DNA of 42,200 bases from an uncultured Clostridia bacterium (lineage in GTDB: Bacteria > Bacillota > Clostridia > TANB77 > CAG-508): positions 1 through 42,200 of the forward strand of contig CANQDO010000010.1 in assembly GCA_947593355.1 (NCBI GenBank), in the 5' to 3' direction. Position 1 is the first letter of the stretch. Every line of letters starts with the position of its first letter. A model generated the notes under the pieces. The model was given only the letters and a program-made list of their open reading frames with translations, did not search any database and was not told the origin of the DNA. Both the position numbers and the translations under genes were made by a program. Positions 17,106 through 25,205 of the stretch are shown in pieces.

Positions 17106-17201
17106 TTAAAATATTCTTTGGTTATAAGAGGTGCAAAGTGAGAATTCTGACCAAACAGAAAGAATCCGTTTGAGATTATTAAGGTAATTACGAAGTTTCA
17201 T
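17106..17201 (-). CDS. Small ORF, 31 residues, first of the minus-strand cassette
   Basis: The reading frame MKLRNYLNNLKRILSVWSEF and onwards is basic and amphipathic. GAAAGGTAGG precedes the ATG, and it is the first ORF after the consensus promoter at 17235-17263. It could be a real peptide or only a leader ORF. It is not recognised as any family. Confidence 0.35.
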   Translation of the reverse strand: MKLRNYLNNLKRILSVWSEFSLCTSYNQRIF

Positions 17202-17234
17202 ATATTTACCTACCTTTCTATAAAATTTATAAAT

Positions 17235-17263
17235 ATTATATAACGGATTTATGTAAATGTCAA
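17235..17263 (-). promoter_or_regulatory. Perfect consensus sigma-A promoter, minus strand, inside the fab/acc cluster
   Basis: TTGACA (17258-17263) and TATAAT (17235-17240) with exactly 17 bases between. It drives the small-ORF cassette away from accC. A 15-base palindrome, TCAAAAAGTTTTTGA (17260-17274), overlaps the -35 box and could be an operator. Confidence 0.85.
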
Positions 17264-17327
17264 AAAGTTTTTGAAAATACTTAAGTAAAATATTTTAAAA
17301 ATATATAAATTGAAAGGACTGAAAGAA

Positions 17328-18695
17328 ATGTTAAATAAAATATTAGTAGCTAATAGAGGAGAAATAGCAGTAAGAATAATAAGAGCTTGTAGAGAAATGG
17401 GAATAAAAACAGTGGCAGTATATTCAGAAGCCGATAAAGAGGCACTTCATACAAAACTAGCAGATGAGGCGATTTGTATTGGTCCAGCAATATCTTCAAA
17501 GAGTTATTTGAATATGAAAGCTATAATAGAGGCTGCATGTTTAACGGGATGTGATAGTATTCATCCGGGTTTTGGATTTTTATCAGAAAATAGCAATTTT
17601 GCAAGAATATGTGAAGAAATAGGCATAAAATTTATAGGTCCATCCTACAAACTTATAGAATTATTAGGTAACAAATCAAAAGCTAAAGAGACAATGAAAA
17701 ATATTGGTGTTCCTGTAATTCCTGGTTCAGAAGGGTTAGTTAATTCTAAAGAAGAAAGTAAAAAAATTGCAGAAAATATAGGCTATCCTGTTATGCTGAA
17801 GGCATCATCTGGTGGTGGAGGAAGAGGCATAAGGGTAGTGCAAGATGAGGAAGAACTAGATAAACAATATGATATAGTGAAACAAGAGGCAATAAATTCT
17901 TTTGGAGATGGTAGCATATACATAGAAAAATTTATTGAAAATCCTCGCCATGTAGAAATACAAATATTAGCAGATGAACATAATAATGCAGTATATTTAG
18001 GAGAAAGAGATTGTAGCATACAAAGAAGAAATCAAAAAGTTTTAGAGGAGTCACCAAGTTTAGCTATAGATGAAGCATTAAGAAAAAAGATGGGCACTAT
18101 TGCGGTCAAAGCAGTAAAAGAAATAGGCTATACAAATGCAGGAACAATAGAGTTTTTAGTAGATAAGAATAAAAATTTTTATTTTATGGAGATGAATACT
18201 AGACTTCAAGTTGAACATCCAGTAACTGAATTTGTAACAGGTATAGATATTGTAAAAGAACAAATAAAAATAGCAAGTGGTATGGAACTTACGTATAAAC
18301 AAGAAAATATAAAAGTTACTGGACATAGTATGGAGGTAAGGGTTAATGCAGAAAATCCATCTAAAAATTTTATGCCATGTCCAGGTAAAATAACAGGAAT
18401 AAATTTTCCAGGAGGAAATGGAATAAGAATTGATACGGCAATTTATTCAGGTTATACTGTTCCACAAAATTATGATTCAATGATTGCAAAAATAATAGTG
18501 CATGGAAAGGACAGAAATGAATCTATTGCTAAAATGAAAAGTGCGTTATCGGAGTTCATAATAGAGGGAATAGATACAAATATAGACTTTATTTTGCAGA
18601 TATTAGACAATGAGAATTTTAAAAATAATAATTATGATACAAGTTTTTTGAAACGGATTTTTAGAACATACATAAACAAATATGGAGGAAGTTAA
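17328..18695 (+). CDS. accC: Biotin carboxylase subunit of acetyl-CoA carboxylase
   Basis: ATP-dependent carboxylation of the biotin on AccB. It has 455 residues in an ATP-grasp fold. The ATP lid GGGGRGI is at 162-168, and EMNTRLQVEHPVTE supplies Glu287, Asn289 and Arg291, matching the E. coli numbering closely. A TTG at 17310 is in frame but lies in the GAAAGGA ribosome binding site, so the ATG at 17328 with the conserved MLNKILVANRGEIAVR is the start. How it is transcribed after the inserted cassette is not clear; no strong plus-strand promoter is seen in front. It is followed four bases later by accD. Confidence 0.96.
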   Translation: MLNKILVANRGEIAVRIIRACREMGIKTVAVYSEADKEALHTKLADEAICIGPAISSKSYLNMKAIIEAACLTGCDSIHPGFGFLSENSNFARICEEIGIKFIGPSYKLIELLGNKSKAKETMKNIGVPVIPGSEGLVNSKEESKKIAENIGYPVMLKASSGGGGRGIRVVQDEEELDKQYDIVKQEAINSFGDGSIYIEKFIENPRHVEIQILADEHNNAVYLGERDCSIQRRNQKVLEESPSLAIDEALRKKMGTIAVKAVKEIGYTNAGTIEFLVDKNKNFYFMEMNTRLQVEHPVTEFVTGIDIVKEQIKIASGMELTYKQENIKVTGHSMEVRVNAENPSKNFMPCPGKITGINFPGGNGIRIDTAIYSGYTVPQNYDSMIAKIIVHGKDRNESIAKMKSALSEFIIEGIDTNIDFILQILDNENFKNNNYDTSFLKRIFRTYINKYGGS

Positions 18696-18699
18696 TTAA

Positions 18700-19548
18700 A
18701 TGATTATAGATGGAATAAGAAAATTAAATAATGGAAAACAAAAGAGAGAAAAAAACAGCAAAGCTTCAGATATGCTAATTGGAAAATGGGTGAAATGTGA
18801 TAATTGTAAAGAAATTTTATATAAGGATGATGTTCATAAAAATTTAAGTGTGTGTCCTAATTGTGGCAAACATTTTAGAATATCTTCAAGAAGAAGAATA
18901 AAGCAAATTGCAGATGATGGAACGTTTGAAGAAATAGGAGAACAAGTAGAGACAACAGATCCACTTAAATTTGATGGGTATTTAAAAAAAATAGATAGTT
19001 TGAGAGAAAAAACGAAAATACAAGAGGCAGTAACTTGTGGAAAATGCAAAATAGAAAATGAAACAGCAATTATTTGTGTAATGGATGGAAATTTTTTAAT
19101 GGGAAGTATGGGAAGAGCAGTAGGAGAAAGAATAACAATGGCAATAGAGGAAGCTATAAAACAAAGATTACCATTAATTATATTTTGTGTTTCTGGTGGT
19201 GCAAGGATGCAAGAAGGAATAGTTTCTTTAATGCAAATGGCAAAAACCACAAGCGCTTTAGGTAAACTAAATGAAGCAGGAATTTTATATATATCTGTAT
19301 TAACAGATCCAACTACAGGTGGAGTTACAGCATCATTTGCAAGTTTGGGAGATATTATTTTAGCTGAACCAGATGCTTTAATAGGTTTTGCAGGGCCTAG
19401 AGTAATAGAACAAACTATAGGAGAAAAGTTACCAGAAGGATTTCAAAAATCAGAATTTTTACTAGAACATGGTTTTATAGATAAAATAGTGGAAAGAAAA
19501 GATATGAAAAAAACTTTGGCGCAAATTATAAGAATGCATAAATTATAA
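18700..19548 (+). CDS. accD: Acetyl-CoA carboxylase carboxyltransferase subunit beta
   Basis: With AccA, transfers the carboxyl from biotin to acetyl-CoA to form malonyl-CoA. It has 282 residues. A zinc ribbon lies at the N-terminus (Cys33, Cys36, Cys52, Cys55), followed by a crotonase-fold transferase domain with [11 protein letters not shown] at about 163-173, the conserved acyl-CoA oxyanion region. The start is four bases after accC, with GGAGG in the accC tail. Codons 154-172 (19159-19215), covering this motif, are duplicated as an exact reverse complement right after fabI. Confidence 0.96.
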   Translation: MIIDGIRKLNNGKQKREKNSKASDMLIGKWVKCDNCKEILYKDDVHKNLSVCPNCGKHFRISSRRRIKQIADDGTFEEIGEQVETTDPLKFDGYLKKIDSLREKTKIQEAVTCGKCKIENETAIICVMDGNFLMGSMGRAVGERITMAIEEAIKQRLPLIIFCVSGGARMQEGIVSLMQMAKTTSALGKLNEAGILYISVLTDPTTGGVTASFASLGDIILAEPDALIGFAGPRVIEQTIGEKLPEGFQKSEFLLEHGFIDKIVERKDMKKTLAQIIRMHKL

Positions 19549-19590
19549 AACATATAATGATAAATATGGCAAATATGAAAGGAGCGAACA

Positions 19591-20386
19591 ATGAAAAAAA
19601 ATAAAATATCTGCTTGGGATGTAGTCTTGCTTGCAAGGCAAAAGAATAGGCCAAAAGCATTAGATTATATAGATAAAATATTTGATGAATTTATAGAATT
19701 TCATGGCGATAGGCTATATGGAGATGATAAATCTATAGTAGGAGGAATTGCTACAATAGACCAATTTACAGTTACTGTTATTGGTGAACAAAAGGGTAGA
19801 ACAACAAAAGAAAATATGGAAAGAAATTTTGGGATGCCTAATCCTGAAGGCTATAGAAAATCTATGAGACTAATGAAACAAGCTGAAAAATTTGGAAGAC
19901 CAATAATAACATTTATAGATACACCTGGAGCATACCCTGGAATTGGGGCTGAAGAAAGAGGGCAACGGAGAAGCAATAGCTAAGTCTATGATAGAGATGT
20001 CGACTTTAAAGGTTCCAATAATCGCAGTTGTTATAGGTGAAGGTTCAAGTGGTGGAGCATTAGCAATTTGCGTTGGAGATAGAATAGTAATGCTTGAAAA
20101 TGCAATATATTCAATTTTGTCACCAGAGGGGTTTGCAAGTATTTTATATAAGGATTCCTCTAAAGCAAGCGAAGCTGCAGAAAATATGAAAATTACAGCA
20201 AATGATTTAAAAGAGCTAAATATTATTGATAAAATAATTGAAGAACCAGAGGGTGGAGTGCAAAATGATTTTGAAAATGTAGCAGATAACTTAAAAGAAT
20301 ATATTGTTCAAGAATTGAATAAACTCTGTAAATTAGATGTATATACATTATTGGAAAAGCGTTATGAAAAATATAGAAAGATGTAA
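19591..20386 (+). CDS. accA: Acetyl-CoA carboxylase carboxyltransferase subunit alpha, interrupted by a one-base frameshift
   Basis: The partner of AccD in malonyl-CoA formation. The frame from ATG 19591 reads through the conserved [15 protein letters not shown], then shifts at CAACGGAGAAGC and stops at 19981-19983. The +1 frame from about 19967 continues [12 protein letters not shown] and [10 protein letters not shown] to 20386. Removing one base (C19966 or a neighbour) restores a continuous protein of about 264 residues, the usual size. GGAGCG precedes the start. It could be a sequencing or assembly error, a recent inactivating mutation, or (less likely) recoding at the rare CGG codon. Acetyl-CoA carboxylase is normally essential where fatty acids are made, which favours an error. 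Confidence 0.9.
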
Positions 20387-20435
20387 AATTTACAGCTGAA
20401 AGTAAAATGATATTTCAATTAATAGGAGGAGTAAA

Positions 20436-21206
20436 ATGATATTAGAAGGAAAAAAAGTATTAATAATGGGAATCAGAAACAAATGGAGTATAGCATGGGG
20501 AGCAGCACAGTCTGCTTATGAAAATGGGGCACAGGTTATATTTACACATAGTGAATTTGAAAATGAAGAAAAAATAAATGCATTAATTAGCCAAATACCT
20601 GGTTCAAAATCTTTTCCATGTGATGCGGGAAGTGACGAAAGCATAAGAAAATGTTTAGAAAAAGTAAAGGCAGAGTATGGAAGGGTAGATGGAATTTTGC
20701 ATAGTATAGCACACGCAAATACAGATGATTTAAGAAATGATTTCGTATTAACATCAAGAGAAGGTTATGCTCATGCATGTGATATAAGTGCATATTCACT
20801 TGTTGCAGTGGCAAGAATTGCAAAAGAAATAGATATGCTAAATGAAGGTGCAAGTATTGTAGCATTTACATATTATGGTGCAGAAAAGGCCATAGAAGGT
20901 TATAATGTAATGGGAGTAGCAAAGGCAGCACTAGAGGCAAGTATAAGGTATATGGCAGTAAGTTTAGGAAAAGATAAAATTAGGGTAAATGGAATTTCTG
21001 CAGGGCCAATAAAAACATTGTCTGCAAAAGGAATAAAAGATTTTAATACAATTCTAGACGTTGTTGAACAAAGAGCACCATTACATGCAAATGTTACAAC
21101 AAAGCAGGTTGGAGATGCAACAAGCTTTTTATTTAGTGATTTGTCTTCAGCAATTACAGGCGAAGTTATACATGTTGATAACGGATTTTCAATAGTTGGA
21201 GTGTAA
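20436..21206 (+). CDS. fabI: Enoyl-ACP reductase (NADH), FabI type
   Basis: Reduces enoyl-ACP in the last step of each elongation cycle, and is the triclosan target in its family. It has 256 residues. The divergent cofactor loop GIRNKWSIAWG (12-22) is the FabI form. Tyr146, Tyr156 and Lys163 match the E. coli positions (YxxxxxxK). AGGAGGAG precedes the ATG. It ends the cluster and replaces FabK, the flavin-dependent enzyme usually found near fabH in Clostridia. The TAA stop is followed directly by the reverse-complement accD fragment. Confidence 0.95.
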   Translation: MILEGKKVLIMGIRNKWSIAWGAAQSAYENGAQVIFTHSEFENEEKINALISQIPGSKSFPCDAGSDESIRKCLEKVKAEYGRVDGILHSIAHANTDDLRNDFVLTSREGYAHACDISAYSLVAVARIAKEIDMLNEGASIVAFTYYGAEKAIEGYNVMGVAKAALEASIRYMAVSLGKDKIRVNGISAGPIKTLSAKGIKDFNTILDVVEQRAPLHANVTTKQVGDATSFLFSDLSSAITGEVIHVDNGFSIVGV

Positions 21207-21263
21207 TTCTTGCATCCTTGCACCACCAGAAACACAAAATATAATTAATGGTAATCTTTGTTT
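21207..21263 (-). repeat. Exact 57-bp reverse-complement copy of an internal accD segment
   Basis: These 57 bases equal, base for base, the reverse complement of 19159-19215 in accD; identity stops sharply at both ends. The copy begins at the base after the fabI TAA. Transcribed with the cluster, it would be perfectly antisense to accD codons 154-172 in the same mRNA. No plus-strand terminator is evident between fabI and this copy. Confidence 0.97.
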
Positions 21264-21280
21264 GCAAGTTTGAAAATGTT

Positions 21281-21337
21281 ATAAATTAAGTGAGATATTA
21301 TAAATCAAGTAAGATGTTATAAATCAAGTGAGATGTT
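21281..21337 (+). repeat. Three tandem 19-bp repeats
   Basis: Units at 21281-21299, 21300-21318 and 21319-21337 follow ATAAATCAAGTGAGATGTT with one to three changes. They lie between the accD antisense copy and the flotillin terminator. Confidence 0.85.
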
Positions 21338-21340
21338 GTA

Positions 21341-21381
21341 AAATGAAAAAGAAGAGGGGTCCAATTAAGGATACCCTCTTC
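21341..21381 (-). terminator. Terminator of the flotillin gene
   Basis: GAAGAGGG and CCCTCTTC pair (21351-21358 with 21374-21381), with an inner TCC/GGA stem. Read on the minus strand a T-rich tail, TTTTTCATTTT, follows. The plus strand has no T run. Confidence 0.75.
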
Positions 21382-21457
21382 AAAAAGGTTAAAGTTAGTA
21401 GTGTTTGTGTTAAGCTATAACTTATAGCTAATTGCTTTAGAGTTTTATTATGGTGTA

Positions 21458-23143
21458 TTACTGATCTTTTTTCAAGGCTCCAAGTCCAGAAAGTGTTGCA
21501 TCGGAAATTTGTTTGATTTCTTCTGTCACAGACTGGCCATTTAAAGCTTGATTCTCAACGTTGAGCACTTTCATTAAAGCAGGAATCTTTGAGATAGTGT
21601 CTAGCAAGATATTTCCTGTTGCATTGGCATCGGTAAGGCCAGAAATGTTTCCACCGCCGATATTAATGAATTCGGCGTTCTGACCGAGGTTTGCCATAAT
21701 TTCAGCAACAGATGTAGTTATCTGGATTTGAGCCTCAGTTTGAATCTTAAGCTTCTCAATCTCAAAGTTAACCTTCTCGTTTGCTGCACGTGCTTCTGCA
21801 AGAGATTTTTCGCCTTCAGCCTCTGCAAGTTTCTTTGCTTTAATACCTTCAGCTTCAGCAAGCTGTTTAGCCTTGATACCCTCTGCTTCAGCTAAAAGCG
21901 CAGCCTTTTTACCTTCGGCCTCGGCAATGGCCTTTCCCTTAGTAACATCTGCTTCGGCAAGACCTTCAGCGCGAGTTTTTTCAGCCTGTGCGAGTGCGGA
22001 TTTCTTAACTGCTTCAGCATCATTTTGGGCAACAGTTACACGAGCTTCAGCCGCAATGGTTTCTACATCGGCGTTACCTTGAGCTTCTTTACGTGCTGCA
22101 TCAGCTTTACGTTCGGCAACCTTTATTTCGGCATCTGCCTTGATAGCCTGAACATTTGCTTCAGCTTCTGCATTAACGAGTTTAGTAGCCTTTTCAGATT
22201 CGGCACGTGTAATCATAACTTCGCGTTCTTTTTGAGCTGCAAGGTTTTCCTGTTCGGCCTTCATAACGGCAACGGCACCCTTGCGTTCCTCAATTTCTTT
22301 TTCACGAATTGTTTTTTGAAGTTCACCAGCAACGTCAGCATTTGCATTTGCAGTGTCGGTTTCACTTTTGAACTGCGCAAGTTGCAAATCGGTGTCTTTA
22401 CGTTTTTCTTTTTCAGCAAGCTCTGCTTCCATTTTGGAGATTGCAGTTTCCTTTTTAGCAGTTGCTTCAGCGATTTCAGCAGCTCTAGTTGCTTCTGCTT
22501 TTCTTTCACGAGTTACCTGATCAACTTCTGCCTGCTTAATTTCGGCTGCTTTGCGTTTTTCGGCGGAATCCAGAGCGGCGATATTGTTAAAGTAGTCGTT
22601 AGTATCAGAAACGTCCTGAATATTTAAAGATACGAGCTCAAGGCCCATGTTATCCATCTCATCAGCGACACTTTTCTGAATTTCCTGCTTAAAAGCTTCT
22701 TTGTCCTTCAAAATTGCTTCAGGAGTCATAGAGGCAACAACATCACGTACTGCACCCATAAGAGTGAGCTTAACATCTGCAATAATGCCGTCGTTACCAC
22801 GTTCCTTAAAGGAAATAATTGCTGTACGAAGTTTAGCCTCATCAGTAACGCAAGGACGAATTTGAGCAGTCCAGTCCGCAACAATAGGTACGGCAGTACA
22901 AGTCTTAATTTCGTCTTTATCTGCCTGTACAGTAAGCATGCATAAATCAAAGTAGCTTGCTTTGCGGAAAATAGGAATTACGAAAGAACCGCCAGACACC
23001 TTGATAATAGGTTCCTTACCGCCAGTGACAATCAGTGCTTTGTCAATGTCAGCAACCCGATAGATGGCCGCAAGGAAAACTATAATGCCGATAATTGCCA
23101 CAATAATGACAATTATTCCAATGTGATTAGTAATAAAATTCAT
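21458..23143 (-). CDS. Flotillin-like SPFH membrane protein
   Basis: A 561-residue member of the flotillin family (YuaG/FloT in Bacillus), which organises membrane microdomains and influences fluidity and complex assembly. It has one N-terminal membrane segment (about 6-29), an SPFH domain (about 30-190), then a long Ala/Glu/Lys coiled coil (about 190-485) with repeated AEAEGIKAK units, and a flexible C-terminal tail. AAGGAGG lies six bases before the ATG. The usual NfeD-family partner (YuaF) is not adjacent. Base and codon use are clearly richer in G+C than all neighbours, a sign of horizontal acquisition. It has its own promoter and terminator. Confidence 0.9.
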   Translation of the reverse strand: MNFITNHIGIIVIIVAIIGIIVFLAAIYRVADIDKALIVTGGKEPIIKVSGGSFVIPIFRKASYFDLCMLTVQADKDEIKTCTAVPIVADWTAQIRPCVTDEAKLRTAIISFKERGNDGIIADVKLTLMGAVRDVVASMTPEAILKDKEAFKQEIQKSVADEMDNMGLELVSLNIQDVSDTNDYFNNIAALDSAEKRKAAEIKQAEVDQVTRERKAEATRAAEIAEATAKKETAISKMEAELAEKEKRKDTDLQLAQFKSETDTANANADVAGELQKTIREKEIEERKGAVAVMKAEQENLAAQKEREVMITRAESEKATKLVNAEAEANVQAIKADAEIKVAERKADAARKEAQGNADVETIAAEARVTVAQNDAEAVKKSALAQAEKTRAEGLAEADVTKGKAIAEAEGKKAALLAEAEGIKAKQLAEAEGIKAKKLAEAEGEKSLAEARAANEKVNFEIEKLKIQTEAQIQITTSVAEIMANLGQNAEFINIGGGNISGLTDANATGNILLDTISKIPALMKVLNVENQALNGQSVTEEIKQISDATLSGLGALKKDQ

Positions 23144-23234
23144 AATGCCCTCCTTAAAATGAAATGTGTTAATGGTTTCACAAACACTTACTACTAACTA
23201 CCTTTTTATAAACTGAAATAAAACTCTGTATTTG

Positions 23235-23263
23235 ATTTTAACATAAATTTTTAATTATGTAAA
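23235..23263 (-). promoter_or_regulatory. Predicted sigma-A promoter for the flotillin gene
   Basis: TTTACA (23258-23263), a 17-base spacer, then TAAAAT (23235-23240) on the minus strand. The leader to the ATG at 23143 is about 85 bases, and the region is AT-rich like the host genome. Confidence 0.65.
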
Positions 23264-23291
23264 TATTTTGCATAAAATTTACAAATTCAGT

Positions 23292-23526
23292 TAAACTATT
23301 AGGGACGGGGTTAAATAGTTTAGCACCAATGTGTTACAATCCTTTACAAAACATTAATATTATATATTTTGAAGTGGTTCGTGGGGACCGTTTTAGAAAA
23401 TGTTATGAGCGATATGCGAATTACATTTTCTTAAATGGGGCAACGCAAAAATATATAATATTAATGTTTTGTAAATATATAAATAGAGTGTGTGCTAAAC
23501 TATTTAACCCCGTCCCTAATAGTTTA
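23292..23526. repeat. Family 1 palindromic element B, long form with nested inverted repeats
   Basis: Bounded by inverted copies of the 32-bp TAAACTATTAGGGACGGGG unit (23292-23323 and 23495-23526). Inside is a second perfect 28-bp inverted repeat (23343-23370 with 23448-23475), then a core containing GTGGGGACC (23381-23389) and an AGAAAATG/CATTTTCT stem. It ends directly at the ribosome binding site of the 80-residue gene. It resembles a MITE or a pair of REP units. It encodes no convincing protein. Confidence 0.92.
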
Positions 23527-23539
23527 AGGAGGGATTTGT

Positions 23540-23782
23540 GTGAAAATATCATGGATAAAAAATGAGAATGACAATATGAATTTTAAAATGGCAGAGAAGT
23601 TAGGGATGAGAGTTGAAAAATTAAGTGAACCAGAAGAAATAGATAATAAAATGGAGGAATTAGTAAATGAAAAATACGATACTATAATACTATCAAATGA
23701 ATTAGCAGGATTTTCAAGTGATATAATAAAAAAATATCAAAATAATTCAAATATTAATATAATAATTGGTACAAGAAAATAG
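23540..23782 (+). CDS. Small protein of 80 residues, unknown
   Basis: Starts at a GTG, with AAGGAGG six bases upstream (the next ATG cuts the first strand). A predicted alternating alpha/beta fold ends in YDTIILSNELAGF and NINIIIGTRK. The size and pattern recall the small Rossmann-like fold of V-type ATPase subunit F, but the similarity is weak and I do not assign it. The family 1 element abuts its ribosome binding site, so any promoter is inside or beyond that element. It lies upstream of yyaC. Confidence 0.6.
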   Translation: MKISWIKNENDNMNFKMAEKLGMRVEKLSEPEEIDNKMEELVNEKYDTIILSNELAGFSSDIIKKYQNNSNINIIIGTRK

Positions 23783-23901
23783 AAAACAAGTATAAAATTA
23801 AATAATTTGAATACAAATAAATTGGACAGTTCTAAACATGATTTTTGAGATAATTTTAAAATTACTTCAAAATTACTTCAAAAAATTTCACAAATTTAGA
23901 A

Positions 23902-24555
23902 ATGTCCAAAAGTAATAAAACAAAAAGTAGCAAAGCAAAAAACAAGAAAGCGAAAAGGCGGGAAAGGGGTATATTTCATAAAACTATGAATTTAGCATAT
24001 AACAGAGAAGAAACATTACAAGAAAAATTTGAAAATGATTTTAGTAGTAAGTTATATAAATTATATAAGCTAAACAAATTATTAAAAAGAAACGATAATA
24101 ATTTAGTATTTTTATGTGTAGGTACAGATAAAATGACAGGCGATTGCTTTGGACCAATAGTAGGAACAAAGTTAATTCAATATTTAAAAGAGTATAATAT
24201 TACTAATATAGATGTGTATGGAACATTGCAGAATCCAATTAATCATGAAAATTTGGATAGTAAAATTGGCGAGATATTAAGTAGAAATTCATACATTATT
24301 GTAATAGATGCAGCGCTTTCTAAAAAAGAAAATATAGGGAATATATATGTAACAATGGAAAAAACAATTTTAGGCAATGTGTTAAATAAAAATAAATTTA
24401 AAATAGGAGATATATCAATTAAAGCAGTTGTTGGTAAAGATTTTAAAATACCAAAATATAATTTTATATCACTTCAAAATGTTTCTTTAAATTCTGTTAT
24501 TGAGCTTGCGGATATTGTGACTAATGGAATTTTTAATACAATTAAATGTATGTAA
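23902..24555 (+). CDS. yyaC: YyaC-type spore protein (DUF1256)
   Basis: Belongs to the DUF1256/YyaC family, related in fold to the germination protease GPR and found in spore formers. The molecular role is unclear. The family signature GTDKMTGDCFGPIVG lies at about 74-88, with Asp76 and Asp81, followed by YGTLQNPINHEN and VIDAALSKKENIG. The open frame gives 217 residues, but no ribosome binding site precedes the ATG at 23902 and the first ~25 residues are almost all Lys/Ser/Arg. A start further in (for example ATG 23986, after AAAGGGG at a poor distance) cannot be excluded. It fits the nearby sporulation genes. Confidence 0.85.
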   Translation: MSKSNKTKSSKAKNKKAKRRERGIFHKTMNLAYNREETLQEKFENDFSSKLYKLYKLNKLLKRNDNNLVFLCVGTDKMTGDCFGPIVGTKLIQYLKEYNITNIDVYGTLQNPINHENLDSKIGEILSRNSYIIVIDAALSKKENIGNIYVTMEKTILGNVLNKNKFKIGDISIKAVVGKDFKIPKYNFISLQNVSLNSVIELADIVTNGIFNTIKCM

Positions 24556-24733
24556 TATTGTAGCAAATAGGACGTTTAATATAGTTAAATATAACTATAT
24601 ATGTAATGGTATAAATATTTAATATGATTAAATATGCAAAATTGTAGCTAATAAGATTTTTAATATAATAGGTATATAAATGTAAAAAGTGGAAAAAATT
24701 TATATAAACTAACTTGAAAGGAAGAAAGTTTAT

Positions 24734-25087
24734 ATGGAAATTCACAATATGAAAAATATGGTGGTATTAAAAAATTTACCTTCAAATATGATAGAAGAGG
24801 CATTTGTTGTGCTAAAAAGTAATGTTAAACTACATAAAACAGAGGCTATAGATAAAGTAAAAGGAAAAGTAGAAAATAGTGTAGAAAGTAAACTAAAAAA
24901 TAATGAATATGTCATAAAAGAGGCTGAACTTATAGTGTCTGAGTATATAGACAGAGTTAATAAAAAGGAAATTAATGAGATATGTAAAAATAAAAAATTA
25001 AGGGCACAGTGTAAAAGACTTAAAATTATTTCATATTTTTTAGCAACTTTTTCAGTATTGACAAGCATGTGCTTATTGTTTAGGTAA
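24734..25087 (+). CDS. Small tail-anchored protein of unknown function
   Basis: 117 residues, with GAAAGGAAG about nine bases before the ATG. Residues 1-90 are charged and probably helical. One hydrophobic segment closes the protein (about 98-115, ISYFLATFSVLTSMCLLF), so it is likely anchored by its C-terminus with the rest in the cytoplasm. It is not recognised as any family. It sits between yyaC and the spoIVFA-like gene and ends in its own strong terminator. The preceding spacer (24556-24733) is AT-rich with two diverged copies of an ATTGTAGC-containing segment. Confidence 0.6.
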   Translation: MEIHNMKNMVVLKNLPSNMIEEAFVVLKSNVKLHKTEAIDKVKGKVENSVESKLKNNEYVIKEAELIVSEYIDRVNKKEINEICKNKKLRAQCKRLKIISYFLATFSVLTSMCLLFR

Positions 25088-25095
25088 TAAATTCT

Positions 25096-25129
25096 TAGAG
25101 AATATTTTATAAATGTTCTCTATTTTTTT
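25096..25129 (+). terminator. Terminator after the tail-anchored protein
   Basis: A 12-bp stem (25096-25107 with 25111-25122, including one G-T pair) is followed by TTTTTTT. Confidence 0.9.
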
Positions 25130-25205
25130 GTGAAAAAACATGGACAAATTTAGTAATAAAACATTAGAAATGGAATATAAATGAAAAAGAAAGAGGTGTT
25201 AATAA

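Noticed and set aside
22025..22627. 200-codon plus-strand open frame antisense to the flotillin gene
   Set aside because: It mirrors the Ala/Glu/Lys repeat codons of the flotillin coiled coil, has no ribosome binding site, and its product is an unlikely Phe/Cys-rich string.
23329..23565. 78-codon plus-strand frame across element B
   Set aside because: It lies within a nested inverted repeat, lacks a ribosome binding site and overlaps the better-supported GTG-started gene.
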